Positions 1 to 13,562 of a stretch of DNA of 64,000 bases are shown piece by piece. Under the pieces are notes generated by a model. That model was given only the letters and a program-made list of their open reading frames with translations, had not been told where the DNA came from and searched no databases. The first letter of the stretch is position 1, and each line of letters opens with the position of its first letter. A program made the position numbers and the translations under genes. This stretch comes from Dendrophyllia cribrosa (lineage: Eukaryota > Cnidaria > Anthozoa > Scleractinia > Dendrophylliidae): the NCBI GenBank assembly GCA_024195265.1, contig JAJLRJ010000004.1, positions 4,396,659-4,460,658 of the forward strand, given 5' to 3'.

Positions 1-171
1 TCATCAGTAACATCGCCAACATAGGTAACATCGGTAAGATAGGTAACATCGGTAACATAGGAAACATCGGTAACATAGGTAACATCGGTAACATCGGTAA
101 CATCGGTAACATCGGTAACAACGATAACATAGGTAACATAGGTAACATAGGTAACATAGGTAACATAGGTA

Positions 172-360
172 ACAACGGTAACATCGGTAACATCGGTAAC
201 ATAGGTAACATCGGTAACAACGGTAACATAAGTAACATAGGTAACATAGGTAACATAGGTAACATAGGTAACGTCATCAGTAACATCGCCAACATAGGTA
301 ACATCGGTAAGATAGGTAACATCGGTAACATAGGAAACATCGGTAACATAGGTAACATCG
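172..360. repeat. Higher-order repeat type 1 inside the minisatellite
   Basis: A block of ordered variant units (AAC, ATC, ATC, ATA, ATC, AAC, then agtaac, then the GTCATC junction followed by gccaac, ggtaag and ggaaac units) occurs here and again at about 2878-3060 and 3943-4125. The last two copies stay similar for at least 300 bp, which indicates block duplication of multi-unit segments rather than slippage of single units. Confidence 0.75.
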
Positions 361-2048
361 GTAACATAGGTAACATAGGTAACATAGGTAACATCGGTAA
401 CATCGGTAACATCGGTAACATCGGTAACATAGGTAACATAGGTAACAACGGTAACATAGGTAACATAGGTAACATAGGTAACATCGGTAACATAGGTAAC
501 ATAGGTAACATAGGTAACATAGGTAACATAGGTAACATAGGTAACATAGGTAACATAGGTAACATACAAGTAGGTAACATAGGTAACATAGGTAACATAG
601 GTAACATAGGTAACAACGGTAACATAGGTAACATAGGTAACAACGGTAACATAGGTAACATAGGTAACATAGGTAACATAGGTAACATAGGTAACATAGG
701 TAACATCGGTAACATAGGTAACATAGGTAACATAGGTAACATCGGTAACATAGGTAACATAGGTAACATAGGTAACATAGGTAACATAGGTAACATAGGT
801 AACATCGGTAACATAGATAACATAGGTAACATAGGTAACATAGGTAACATAGGTAACAGGTAACATCGGTAACATAGATAACATAGGTAACATAGGTAAC
901 ATAGGTAACATAGGTAACATAGGTAACATAGGTAACATAGGTAACATAGGTAACATCGGTAACAACGGTAACATAGGTAACATAGGTAACATAGGTAACA
1001 TAGGTAACATAGGTAACATAGGTAACATAGGTAACATAGGTAACATAGGTAACATAGGTAACATAGGTAACATAGGTAACATAGATAACATAGGTAACAT
1101 AGGTAACATAGGTAACATAGGTAACATAGGTAACAGGTAACATCGGTAACATAGATAACATAGGTAACATAGGTAACATAGGTAACATAGGTAACATAGG
1201 TAACATAGGTAACATAGGTAACATAGGTAACATAGGTAACATCGGTAACATAGGTAACAACGGTAACATAGGTAACATAGGTAACATAGGTAACATAGGT
1301 AACATAGGTAACATAGGTAACATAGGTAACATCGGTAACATAGGTAACATAGGTAACATAGGTAGCAACGGTAACATAGGTAACATAGGTAACATAGGTA
1401 ACATAGGTAACATCGGTAACATAGGTAACATAGTTAACAACGGTAACATAGGTAACATAGGTAACATAGGTAACATAGGTAACATAGGTAACAACGGTAA
1501 CAACGGTAACAACGGTAACATAGGTAACATAGGCAACATAGGTAACATCGGTAACATAGGTAACATCGGTAACATAGGTAACAGGTAACATAGGTAACAA
1601 CGGTAACATAGATAACAGGTAACATAGGTAACATAGGTAACATAGGTAACAACGGTAACATAGGTAACATAGGTAACAGGTAACATCGGTAACATAGGTA
1701 ACATAGGTAACAGGTAACATAGGTAACATAGGTAACAACGGTAACATAGGTAACATAGGTAACATAGGTAACATAGGTAACATAGGTAACATAGGTAACA
1801 TAGGTAACATAGGTAACATAGGTAACATAGGTAACAACGGTAACATAGTTAACATCGGTAACATCGGTAACATAGGTAACATCGGTAACAACGGTAACAT
1901 AGGTAACATAGGTAACATAGGTAACATAGGTAACATCGGTAACATAGGTAACATAGGTAACAACGGTAACATAGGTAACATAGGTAACATAGGTAACATA
2001 GGTAACATAGGTAACATAGGTAACATAGGTAACATAGGTAACATAGGT

Positions 2049-2290
2049 AACAACGGTAACAACGGTAACAACGGTAACATAGGTAACATAGGCAACATAG
2101 GTAACATCGGTAACATAGGTAACATCGGTAACATAGGTAACATAGGTAACAACGGTAACATAGGTAACATAGGTAACAACGGTAACATAGGTAACATAGG
2201 TAACGTCATCAGTAACATCGCCAACATAGGTAACATCGGTAAGATAGGTAACATCGGTAACATAGGTAACATAGGTAACATAGGTAACAA
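2049..2290. repeat. Higher-order repeat type 2 inside the minisatellite
   Basis: Begins with three consecutive AAC units, then a ggcaac variant, then alternating ATC/ATA units and the GTCATC junction. The same order is seen near 3257-3500 and 5067-5290. The copies are about 1.2 and 1.8 kb apart. Confidence 0.7.
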
Positions 2291-5200
2291 CGGTAACATA
2301 GGTAATATAGGTAACATAGGTAACAACGGTAACATAGGTAACATAGGTAACAACGGTAACATAGGTAACATAGGTAACAACGGTAACATAGGTAACATAG
2401 GTAACGTCATCAGTAACATCGCCAACATAGGTAACATCGGTAAGATAGGTAACATCGGTAACATAGGTAACATAGGTAACATAGGTAACAACGGTAACAT
2501 AGGTAATATAGGTAACATCGGTAACAACGGTAACATAGGTAACATAGGTAACATAGGTAACATAGGTAACATAGGTAACATAGGTAACATAGGTAACATA
2601 GGTAACATAGGTAACATCGGTAACATAGGTAACAACGGTAACATAGGTAACAACGGTAACATAGGTAACATAAGTAACATAGGTAACATAGGTAACATAG
2701 GTAACATAGGTAACGTCATCAGTAACATCGCCAACATAGGTAACATCGGTAAGATAGGTAACATCGGTAACATAGGAAACATCGGTAACATCGGTAACAT
2801 CGGTAACATCGGTAACATCGGTAACATCGGTAACAACGGTAACATAGATAACATAGGTAACATAGGTAACATAGGTAACAACGGTAACATCGGTAACATC
2901 GGTAACATAGGTAACATCGGTAACAACGGTAACATAAGTAACATAGGTAACATAGGTAACATAGGTAACGTCATCAGTAACATCGCCAACATAGGTAACA
3001 TCGGTAAGATAGGTAACATCGGTAACATAGGAAACATCGGTAACATAGGTAACATCGGTAACATAGGTAACATAGGTAACATCGGTAACATCGGTAACAT
3101 CGGTAACATAGGTAACATAGGTAACAACGGTAACATAGGTAACATAGGTAACATAGGTAACATCGGTAACATAGGTAACATAGGTAACATAGGTAACATA
3201 GGTAACATAGGTAACATAGGTAACATAGGTAACATAGGTAACATAGGTAACATAGGTAACAACGGTAACAACGGTAACAACGGTAACATAGGTAACATAG
3301 GCAACATAGGTAACATCGGTAACATAGGTAACATCGGTAACATAGGTAACATAGGTAACAACGGTAACATAGGTAACATAGGTAACAACGGTAACATAGG
3401 TAACATAGGTAACATAGGTAACGTCATCAGTAACATCGCCAACATAGGTAACATCGGTAAGATAGGTAACATCGGTAACATAGGTAACATAGGTAACATA
3501 GGTAACAACGGTAACATAGGTAATATAGGTAACATAGGTAACAACGGTAACATAGGTAACATAGGTAACATAGGTAACATAGGTAACATCGGTAACAACG
3601 GTAACATAGGTAACATAGGTAACATAGGTAACATAGGTAACATAGGTAACATAGGTAACATAGGTAACATCGGTAACATAGGTAACAACGGTAACATAGG
3701 TAACAACGGTAACATAGGTAACATAAGTAACATAGGTAACATAGGTAACATAGGTAACATAGGTAACGTCATCAGTAACATCGCCAACATAGGTAACATC
3801 GGTAAGATAGGTAACATCGGTAACATAGGAAACATCGGTAACATAGGTAACATCGGTAACATCGGTAACATCGGTAACATCGGTAACAACGGTAACATAG
3901 GTAACATAGGTAACATAGGTAACATAGGTAACATAGGTAACAACGGTAACATCGGTAACATCGGTAACATAGGTAACATCGGTAACAACGGTAACATAAG
4001 TAACATAGGTAACATAGGTAACATAGGTAACGTCATCAGTAACATCGCCAACATAGGTAACATCGGTAAGATAGGTAACATCGGTAACATAGGAAACATC
4101 GGTAACATAGGTAACATCGGTAACATAGGTAACATAGGTAACATCGGTAACATCGGTAACATCGGTAACATAGGTAACATAGGTAACAACGGTAACATAG
4201 GTAACATAGGTAACATAGGTAACATCGGTAACATAGGTAACATAGGTAACAACGGTAACATAGGTAACATAGGTAACATAGGTAACATAGGTAACATAGG
4301 TAACATAGGTAACATAGGTAGCATAGGTAACATAGGTAACATAGGTAACATACATGTAGGTAACATAGGTAACATAGGTAACATACATGTAGGTAACATA
4401 GGTAACAGGTAAAATAGGTAACATCGGCAACATAGGTAACATAGGTAACATAGGTAACATAGGTAACATAGGTAACATAGGTAACATTGGTAACATAGGT
4501 AACATAGGTAACATTGGTAACATAGTTAACATAGGTAACATAGGTAACATCGGCAACATAGGTAACAACGGTAACATAGGTAACATCGGTAACAACGGTA
4601 ACATAGGTAACATCGGTAACATCGGTAACATAGGTAACATAGGTAACAACGGTAACATAGGTAACATAGGTAACATAGGTAACATCGGTAACATAGGTAA
4701 CATAGGTAACAACGGTAACATAGGTAACATAGGTAACAACGGTAACATAGGTAACATAGGTAACATAGGTAACATAGGTAACATAGGTAACATAGGTAAC
4801 ATAGGTAACATAGGTAACATCGGTAACATAGGTAACATAGGTAACAACGGTAACATAGGTAACATCGGTAACATCGGTAACATAGGTAACATCGGTAACA
4901 ACGGTAACATAGGTAACATAGGTAACATAGGTAACATAGGTAACATCGGTAACATAGGTAACATAGGTAACAACGGTAACATAGGTAACATCGGTAACAT
5001 CGGTAACATCGGTAACATAGGTAACAACGGTAACATAGGTAACATAGGTAACATAGGTAACATAGGTAACAACGGTAACAACGGTAACAACGGTAACATA
5101 GGTAACATAGGTAACATCGGTAACATAGGTAACATCGGTAACATAGGTAACATAGGTAACAACGGTAACATAGGTAACATAGGTAACAACGGTAACATAG

Positions 5201-6215
5201 GTAACATAGGGAACGTCATCAGTAACATCGCCAACATAGGTAACATCGGTAAGATAGGTAACATCGGTAACATAGGTAACATAGGTAACATAGGTAACAT
5301 AGGTAACAACGGTAACATAGGTAACATAGGTAACATAGGTAACAACGGTAACATAGGTAACATAGGTAACATAGGTAACATAGGTAACATCGGTAACAAC
5401 GGTAACATAGGTAACATAGGTAACATAGGTAACATAGGTAACATAGGTAACATAGGTAACATCGGTAACATAGGTAACAACGGTAACATAGGTAACATAG
5501 GTAACATAGGTAACATAGGTAACATAGGTAACATAGGTAACATCGGTAACATAGGTAACAACGGTAACATGGGTAACATAGGTAACATAGGTAACATAGG
5601 TAACATAGGTAACATAGGTAACATCGGTAACATAGGTAACATCGGTAACATCGGTAACATAGGTAACATAGGTAACATCGGTAACATAGGTAACATCGGT
5701 AACATCGGTAACATAGGTAACATCGGTAACATAGGTAACATAGGTAACATCGGTAACATAGGTAACATCGGTAACATCGGTAACATAGGTAACATAGGTA
5801 ACGTCATCAGTAACATCGCCAACATAGGTAACATCGGTAAGATAGGTAACATAGGTAACATAGGTAACGTCATCAGTAACATCGCCAACATAGGTAACAT
5901 CGGTAAGATAGGTAACAACGGTAACATAGGTAACATCGGTAACATAGGTAACATCGGTAACATAGGTAACAACGGTAACATCGGTAACATCGGTAACATA
6001 GGTAACATAGGTAACATAGGTAACATCGGTAACATAGGTAACATAGGTAACATAGGTAACATCGGTTACATCAGTAACATGTGTAATATCGGTAACAAGG
6101 TAACACCGATAACATAGGAAAGATAGGAAACGTAGGTAACTTCGGTAACATTGGTAACAACGGCAACATCGGTAAGATCGGTAACACGGTAACATAGGTA
6201 ACATCGGTTACGTAA

Positions 6216-9200
6216 AACGTGAAAGTGCCGACTACAGAAAATTTTAAATAAAAGATCAAATCATCGCAACTGGCACTTTAAAGTCAATTCGCCAATTTTG
6301 ACAAGCGAATCGCTGTATGAGAATAACAGAAATAATACATGTATACAGAAGAAAAAAGAAAACAAAATGAAAGCAAAAAAACATAACGAAACGCATTTTA
6401 CCCTGATTGACAAAGAATGCAGGCTAACCCCCAATATTCGTTTCCTATTTTCATACATTTCCATACCCAAAAACAAAGGAAAATAAAATTTGCACCAAGG
6501 ACAAAATTGCACCACAACATACACATCAAATTGTTTTTATTCATCATCATATTTTCCTCCTACTTTACACTAAATACTATATAAACGCTGAGGCAGTCAA
6601 TAAGCTAATAGGTTAATTAACACACTCGGGCAGTTGTTAAACAGCCAGCAGGCAGCCAAAAGCTCAGGCAGTCAATAAGGCAGCAGTCTCACACGGATTG
6701 ATACGAAGAACGGCTGATTCAATCGACAAAAAAAATATATGGAATTTAAATGTGTGTAATCAGTGAATATGACCTCCTATCCTGAAAACTGTTCGTTGCG
6801 TATTTTAGAGAGAAAAACATGACTGATTTATGTTGACTTTGCTGGTCCCGAACAGAAGATGGTGGTCCCGCCACTAAGCCCACGACACAAATTCAACAAG
6901 AATACACAATTATGCACACAAAACACTATAACAGTTTATACAAACTGATAAAAGCAACAACAGCTAGCTCACACACTAACGATCAAATTAGCGAATAACA
7001 GCGATATTACAGGCCTAGCGTTATGTCTTTCTTGACCTCTGTTGTTATGGCTTCAATGGCGTCCCACGCTAATCTGCACAAGCGACTCGAAGCTCTTGCC
7101 CGTTGCTATGTGACGTCACACTGGTAAGCGGAGTGGGTCAATAAACTCCAACACTGACGCATTTCCTCTGTTCAGCTCGAATCTGAGAGAGAGCCAAGAA
7201 GACTGGACGAAGCGTGACTCTACCAACTTGCCAATAGCCCTCCTGAGGACCTCATACACCTTATCAATAAATAAACAGTGCTTATTTCTTAAACCTTTTT
7301 ATCTTAGAATCTCGATTTTGACTTGAATTAGGACTGAAAACCGGACTTAACCTGCAAAATCGGTACGTGGTCACACATCTTGTGCTTACTGATAAGAACC
7401 GAAAACGGTCCAATTTAAAGATTATGTTTTGTTATTTCGTTAATCGTAAATAAAAGGAATAAACAAAGTTACAAAACGATAAAATGCAATGCTTATTAGA
7501 ATGGGCGCTTATATATTATTGTAAGGGGGGGGGGGAGCTAATTCGAATGGGGGCGCTTATTTAAAGCTCGACGCTAATTCGAGGATTTACGGTAGAATGA
7601 AATAATGACTATTAGGATTTGTTAATGTCATTTTCTCATTAGGTCATTAAAAACGTTTTAACAAGGGCTAGAAAGTAAACTATTAACGCGCGCAATTTAA
7701 AAAATATACATCGACCGTTTATCATATTGTTTAGTATTTAATTTCGTTTCCTCACTCTTCTCTTTTATCGGGCTTGAATTATTCACGGAACGATCATGGA
7801 TAGCATACCTTTATAAGGCAATGTGTTTAAGGCATAGAAGGAAAAGAGAAAACTTAGGTATGGTCTACAACTATTGTTTTTGTTTTTTCTCCTGCCCTAG
7901 CAAAGCTCTCTCCCTTCCCCCGACTGAAATCGAATCCAAGGGAAACGAGTTTTGGTTGAAATAATCGGGAAGTTATAAAACTCGAGGGTTCGACCGATTT
8001 CATCGTATTTGATCTATTGCAATGTTATTTGGGCAAGCACATATCTCACGAAACTTCAGAGCATTAATATTAAAATTCAGAATAAAATTGTAAGGATAAT
8101 TCTATATATTGATATTTGAGACCCATTCCTTCATAAAATATTTTCAGTAGTTGATTTTGGACATACTGTGATACAATAATGTGCAATTTATCTGAGAACA
8201 TGAAGACTTTTTTAATTTTTTTTTTCGTTTCCCAGAAAACCGTTCGGTCGTTTTTGCAACCAGGTGAATATGAAAAAAAAAATTATCTCCGTGCTTTTTA
8301 TGTTTGCTTTTCATTTTGGAAAGTTACCACCATCTTTCTCGAACTATTTTACAAACCGTTCAATACATATATAAAGTTATATACAGATGTACACTAGATA
8401 TTGAAATAATATAGGTATCGATTATAAATTATACAAAACTAATTATGGAAAGTTTTCAATGAAGTTCAATTCCCTTATATATTTATTCGGTTTGTCTGTT
8501 TAAATTGCTTTTCCTTTCAAAGAAGTCGTTTGGGAATTTTTCATGTCCTATTTTAAATTTCTTTAAATTTAAATTTTTATTTTTTTATTACTTTTAACAA
8601 CCATATTTAAAATTGATATGTAGTTTAGTAAGGGTACCCCAGTTCTAGATCTCTGAAGTGAACAGTCGCACTTTTATGCCCGAGGTAGAAGAAGGAGGCA
8701 CAATATAATGATGGCGCAATAACGATCGCGTCGGCCGTGGAGTTTCCAGCTCGTTCCATTTTCTAATTAGTGACCGGTAGTTTTCTTCCGATCCACAATT
8801 AATCAAACAAATATTCGGCAATTAATCACCAAGTGTCTGTTATCACTCGAAGCCACCACAGTCATATGTAGAATATTGGCTTATAGAGAAACTCGCCATT
8901 TTTATATACTTGATTATGACAGATCGAGAGCGAATATTTCAAATTTAATAAGCAACTTTGTTTCTTAAAAGTATTTTGTGAGACCATTCAATAAATAAAA
9001 ATAGCAACCCACGAGAATGTGACTTTGAAGAAGCCCATATTGAATAATTAAAAAAAAAAAATCACAAAAAGAGGTCACATTTACGATCCTGAAGTGTAAC
9101 AATGTGGATGAAAATAAAATTAAAAAAAACATGTTATTATATGCGATGCCGTGATATATTGAAAGATACACGTTAGCGTCATAAAGTATATGTATACTGA

Positions 9201-9472
9201 AACTGTGCTAATCTGTTTTTTGTTTATAATTCATCTTTTGTGCTTGGAGTCAGCGAGGTGATGAATTGTCACTAGAAAGGATGTTTACAAAGGGCCAGCT
9301 TTTAACGGTTAAAACTACAATGTACATTCTACTTCTCTATTTAAGGAAGGAGGCAAAATATCCGGTCTTCGTAATAGTATCAGTCTTAGAGTGATCACTA
9401 AACGGGATTTAGACTTCAAATTACGTTGTTCTGATTAATCTTAATTGTCCGTTTCTTTCTTCAAATCAAACC
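6216..9472. other. Intergenic region, no gene recognised
   Basis: AT-rich sequence with many short stop-interrupted frames and nothing recognisable as coding. It holds a poly-G tract near 7521-7533 beside a 'gggcgcttatt' repeat fragment (about 7503-7595), imperfect 'caggcagtcaataag' repeats near 6590-6690, and long A/T runs. The last 150 bp contain a TATA-like ctctatttaagg near 9337, a plausible promoter for the insulin-like gene that follows. Confidence 0.6.
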
Positions 9473-9686
9473 ATGCCAATGGCGAGAATTTTTCAACTTG
9501 AATGTTTAATCTTGGCCTGTTTGTTGATTATTGCTGGTTCAAATAAGGTTTTTACACCAAGTTGTAAAACGCGCGAAGTGAATGGGCCCAGAAAAGATTG
9601 TCTTCCTTTATGCGGTGATATCTTCATGGTGATTTACAGAGATCTTTGCTATTCACGACGCAAGAGAGAAAGCTATCTCAATGAAG
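9473..9686 (+). CDS. Insulin-like peptide 1, exon 1 (signal peptide and B chain)
   Basis: Starts at the ATG of MPMARIF; a second in-frame ATG lies two codons on. The exon encodes the signal peptide, the four-cysteine B region and the RRKR cleavage site, and ends at a GTAACT donor after one base of codon 72. Confidence 0.85.
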
Positions 9687-11226
9687 GTAACTTTCTTCTT
9701 AGATAAAACGATGAATCAAGTAATATTAAATCGTAATTGTTCCTAATGTATATACCGTATCGATTCGCTGTTAATAAAGAAGTATCATTTAAAAATTCTT
9801 AAAAATTTAAATCGATCGCTTGGGATTGAAAAATATTAAAGGTTGATTTACATGTATATAATTATATTTTAAGATAGAAAATATGACAGTTATACATTTA
9901 GCATAAATGATATATACTTTATTGAAATACAAGAATTGCTCCTCCGTTAGGAAAATCATGTCGTGACACATGCAAAAATATCAATTTTATCTTTTTTTAC
10001 GAAGAGTGATGTTTGCGCTTATTTGAGCCAAAAGGTGTTGGTCCATAATGGAACCACCCTCTAATCTTCCTCGAAAATATGGTAGTGTCTACCTGCTGTA
10101 GCTCAGAAGGAGGTCGGACACCTTATTGTTAATTATATAACGTATGTCGACACTTATTTTCGATACATTTTTAAGTGTAAAAAAGAAAATCTAATATCCC
10201 CACTCAGGATTGAACCTGTGAACTGCTAACTCTAACCTCAACTGAAAGCTGACCAGTTGCTCCGTTATATATTCTCATTAACGTGTACGACCTCCTTCTA
10301 AGCTATAGCATTTAGACTCAACCCGAAAATATTGGGACATGTTCAGCAATCTTCGGAAAATGATCGGAAATATGCGTACAACCTTCGCACAGGAATCGAA
10401 CAATTTTCGAAAAACATCGAAAATCTCTGGAAAATCTTCGGAAAATTGCTTAAAACTTCATAACCAGTGTTCAAACTCGATATCTTCCTCGTTGAATGCG
10501 CTCACTCGTGAGAAACCAAGGTATTATTTATCTTGTTTCGCGTACATATGGTTAGTTTAAATATTTGGCAAGAGTGTTGGAGCGTTACGTGATCTCAAAC
10601 TATGTCATGGAAACACACTATGAACAAATTTATAAGGTGACTTTATGTTTCCTTGGCAACGGGATTTGATAGCCTTGTTTTTCTCGAAACTTGGATTTTT
10701 TACCTTTGTCGCTGTACCTTTAAGATTTTTATTGTTAGCTTTTCTATGTTGGTTTTGATTACTTTTAGTCAAAATGGACGGTTTTCTAAGGTTTCTAAGA
10801 AATCGATGAATCCCAGATGGCGGATCCAAGATGGCGGCTGTGCATAACTAATAACCTAATTTCCATGTGATTTGAGGTCATCGTCCCATTTTGTAGGCCT
10901 CAAAGAAACAGTTTTGGACGTACTATATATTAATTACTGGATAATATTGAAAAATAAACAGTTCTACAGTTGTAAGGTCGCATTTAGTGATTCTGTGATT
11001 CTGCAAGAGGCATTAAAAATGATTAAGTCCGGATTTGGTAGTGGAAGGGCCAATTTTTCCATTTTGTTTTTCAGAAACCTTTCTTGCTAACTATGGACTT
11101 CAAAAGACTGATGCCATTCAGTTTCTGACGCGAACAAAAAGGTCCAAGAGGATTCGCCAGACAGATCCTGTAGAGGAATGCTGCAATGAAACGTGTGTCA
11201 TGGAGGAGGTTAACGAGTACTGTTAA
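9473..11226 (+). CDS. Insulin-like peptide 1 precursor (two coding exons)
   Basis: Join of 9473-9686 and 11075-11226 gives a 121-residue secreted prohormone. Residues 1-23 form a signal peptide (hydrophobic core around residues 11-21). The B-chain region has C31, C43, C47 and C59. The LCG at 46-48, with eleven residues between C47 and C59, is the canonical insulin B-chain core. RRKR at 62-65 is a convertase site. The connecting peptide ends in a second basic cluster (KRSKR, 93-97). The A chain is VEECCNETC...YC with C107, C108, C112 and C121, spaced exactly as in insulins (CC-x3-C-x8-C), and the stop follows the last cysteine. Donor GAAG^GTAACT and acceptor TTTTCAG^AAACC give a phase-1 intron, as in insulin-family genes. 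C31 and C43 are additional to the usual six cysteines. The likely role is an extracellular ligand of an insulin-type receptor. A second copy lies at 32035-33697. Confidence 0.88.
10196..10262 (-). mobile_element. tRNA-derived SINE fragment in the intron of insulin-like gene 1
   Basis: Reverse strand reads ggttagag...aggttcaatcctgagtgggga followed by an agattttctttttcacactt tail. A plus-strand relative lies at about 50345-50460. The ggttcaatcc is a tRNA B-box-like sequence. Confidence 0.45.
10770..10930 (+). repeat. Fragment of the 'aagatggcggatcc' TTAA-MITE family
   Basis: Shares gacggttttnnaag, the doubled agatggcgg and the following ataactaataacctaat ... acagttttggacgtacta with the intact element at 60400-60777. 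No terminal repeats are recognisable here. It lies in the intron of insulin-like gene 1. Confidence 0.6.
11075..11226 (+). CDS. Insulin-like peptide 1, exon 2 (C-peptide end and A chain)
   Basis: Acceptor ttttcag at 11071-11074. The exon supplies two bases of codon 72, the rest of the connecting peptide, a basic cluster and the complete A chain, with TAA at 11224-11226. An AATAAA at 11453-11458 is a candidate polyadenylation signal. Confidence 0.85.
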
Positions 11227-11458
11227 ACATCCCATATATTATCGAGAGAATTAATGATTAGATTAATCTGTTATTGGATTAGCCGCTGTAAGGTGTTTTT
11301 AAACGACAAGCTAAATATATTGTTGGAGAATACAAGACCTGCTAACTGCTTTAGCTTAACGAGTACATTTTTGTGTCATGGACCACGCGTTCGCAAATTT
11401 AAGCTTAGTTATGAGGGCGCCTTTCGATGTTAATAACGCTTTACGGCACGTAAATAAA

Positions 11459-12956
11459 ATTCATAGTCACTGCTTTCGAAGCAGTTGCATCCGTTAAGCC
11501 CACTTTTTAATGTCTTCTTTATTTAGTTTGGCCACTTTTACTAGAACTACAAGCATATAAACAAAAGTGTTGGGTAGGTTGGCAGTTCTTTACCATTCAA
11601 TTATTTCTCTTCCCTCCCCCTTTTTTACAATGTTGGTTATTTTTTATCACTGGACTTTTTTTAATGCGTGATTGTTGGCTGAGATCCAAACATTGAAAAG
11701 AGGGAGCGGGGGGTGACTTTGAAGATAATGATTGACAGATGATCATTATTTAACGTTACGAGAGCATCGATGTAATTCAGCACTTATGCTATTCATTTTC
11801 ACAACCTTCCCAGCTACTTCTGTCTGCAATTGTAGCTTTGGAACCTGCAATCGATAAAAGTACCGACGTAACTCATTCATGATTAGTGAAGCGTTTTTTT
11901 CCATGACATCTTATCATGTTAAGGCGTGGGTAAACATTTCCTGACACGCCGAGACTGTTGGACGTATTCAGTACAGTACGTTTATTATTCGACATTTAAG
12001 CGTGCGAATACACAGCAAAGCGAGTGCAAATATGACACCGTATTAGGCTCTTCGGACCGCGCGCGAGGAAAGTCATTTCATAAGACCGAGATTATTTAGA
12101 GAAAGGTTTTGAAATACGACTGGGCATTATCATTTTTCAGTTTTAGTTTTTATCGCCTAACGGCTCGAAAAAGTAAATCTGATTTAATCAAATAACAAAA
12201 AGCTTCATGTAAGGTGGCTCGCAATAGTCCCTAGCATTTCCCATCACTTTTACTTTGATGGGCCAATGCTACAATTCTCTATCGGTTGATGCTACACTAA
12301 TGGTATCAAACAAATGCCAAGTCATTAGTGCCAGGACTAGTTATGGTCATTGTAATGTCGTAATGAGTTACCATAGTATCAGTAAAACCTGTTAAAGACA
12401 CCCTTCAATTTAGCTTTAAATTTGCAAAGTTTAAAAAAATTCTTGGCAAGGGGTTTAGAGCGACCTTAAATTTTCGAAAATTGATCACCAAAGTGCAAGT
12501 ATTGGAAATTACTGGAAACTGTTATAAGCAACGTTAGACACAATATCCCAGCATTAAGGGGAACTCTACCTGAATTTGAAGGAAATTTGAAGAGGTTTAA
12601 AGAAGGGATAGAAGAAAGAAAATGATTTTTGGAACACCAACAGACAGTTGATACCCACAGAAGAGCACCCCATGTTGCTAGTGGACTAACTTGGTGTCCG
12701 TCTATTAATTATTAACTACAATTTCTAACTTTAAAACTTTACTAAATCTTCAATATTTCTTATTTCTCTAAATTTTACAAATCCTTTGAGAAAAACTATT
12801 TCCTCCCAAAAATCACCCAAAAGATTTACAAAACATCCAACAACATAGATTCATGAGATGAGTGAAGGGTTTTTGGATTGCTTGAAACGTGAACGAGATG
12901 TTTCCATTAAAGCCATGTTAAGTGGCGGGAAAATGGCATTCAGGTAGAGTACCGCC
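11459..12956. other. Intergenic, nothing recognised
   Basis: AT-rich sequence downstream of insulin-like gene 1. No convincing coding frame, RNA gene or terminal repeats seen. Confidence 0.5.
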
Positions 12957-13562
12957 TTAAAGTGGCTCCATATAGTTTTTTGGCGCGCGAAGCATGGGCA
13001 CGAAAATGGCGCGAGCGCGCGTTTGTTTATTTTGATGACGTCACGAAAATAAAGAGATTTTTACGGTAACTAAAACGTTTATTGCGCGCATTCCACACGG
13101 TGAATTCTTATAAAAATTGACAAATTAGTAGGATTTTCTTTGTTCTCGATCACAAAAAAAGACAACAATTTTTGTACCTACACAAACCCAATAAACGTAA
13201 AAAACGAACAGTGAGTAAATTGCCGAAAATTATGTACCGATTTTTTCATGGCTTTGTTAGATTAGACTTATTGAATGTTTCTTCTGTTTCACCAAAAATC
13301 GTGAATTTTTACCGTTTAAAAACCGAGAAAATCCGTTGAGAGGTTTGGTAGCCATGAACAACAAGCCAACCAACTCAATCATTGGTTACCATGGTAACGA
13401 GACAAGACTGCCAACTTAGACTTCTCCGTAAACGAGAAAGCCTAAGCTACGTGTATGTGTATATTATGCCTAGTATCGCGAAACAAAACTCTCGAAAGAC
13501 AACAATAACATCGTGTGTATTTTATCCAGAAGACTGGCCAATAACTATATGGAGCCACCTTA
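12957..13562. mobile_element. TTAA-flanked inverted-repeat element (MITE-like)
   Basis: TTAA at 12957-12960 and at 13559-13562 flank a 598-bp element whose ends are inverted copies (agtggctccatatagtt and aactatatggagccacc, one terminal mismatch). TTAA target duplications are typical of piggyBac-type transposition. No transposase frame is visible inside, so it is non-autonomous. Confidence 0.7.

Larger units (their letters stand above)
1..6215. repeat. 9-bp minisatellite (GGTAACATA/GGTAACATC/GGTAACAAC), 6.2 kb
   Basis: Nearly continuous tandem array of a 9-bp unit GGTAAC followed by ATA, ATC or AAC, roughly 690 units. It continues off the left edge. Variant units (agtaac, gccaac, ggtaag, ggaaac) recur in a fixed order after a GTCATC junction, so the array has higher-order structure. 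Shortened units (ggtaacaggtaac, for example near 855, 1130, 1580, 1675 and 4405) shift the phase. The right end decays between about 6062 and 6215. Because the unit is a multiple of three and lacks stops in several frames, very long open frames of tripeptide repeats arise on both strands; I see no reason to think they are coding. Confidence 0.97.

Noticed and set aside
277..6204. Very long open frames (up to 1542 aa) on the minus strand of the minisatellite, and a 182-aa plus-strand frame at 5569-6117
   Set aside because: They are translations of a 9-bp repeat (cycles of MLP, VTY, CYL or GNI). No start context, signal, splice structure or composition suggests a protein.
1..6215. CRISPR-like array
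   Set aside because: Units are contiguous 9-mers without spacers, and the genome is eukaryotic.
6261..6524. 87-aa minus-strand frame with a hydrophobic stretch
   Set aside because: Low-complexity F/L-rich translation of AT-rich DNA; a plus-strand frame overlaps it, and nothing supports expression.
6840..7300. Possible solo LTR (aataaa-rich end near 7265)
   Set aside because: I could not find matching ends, a target duplication or a second copy in the window.
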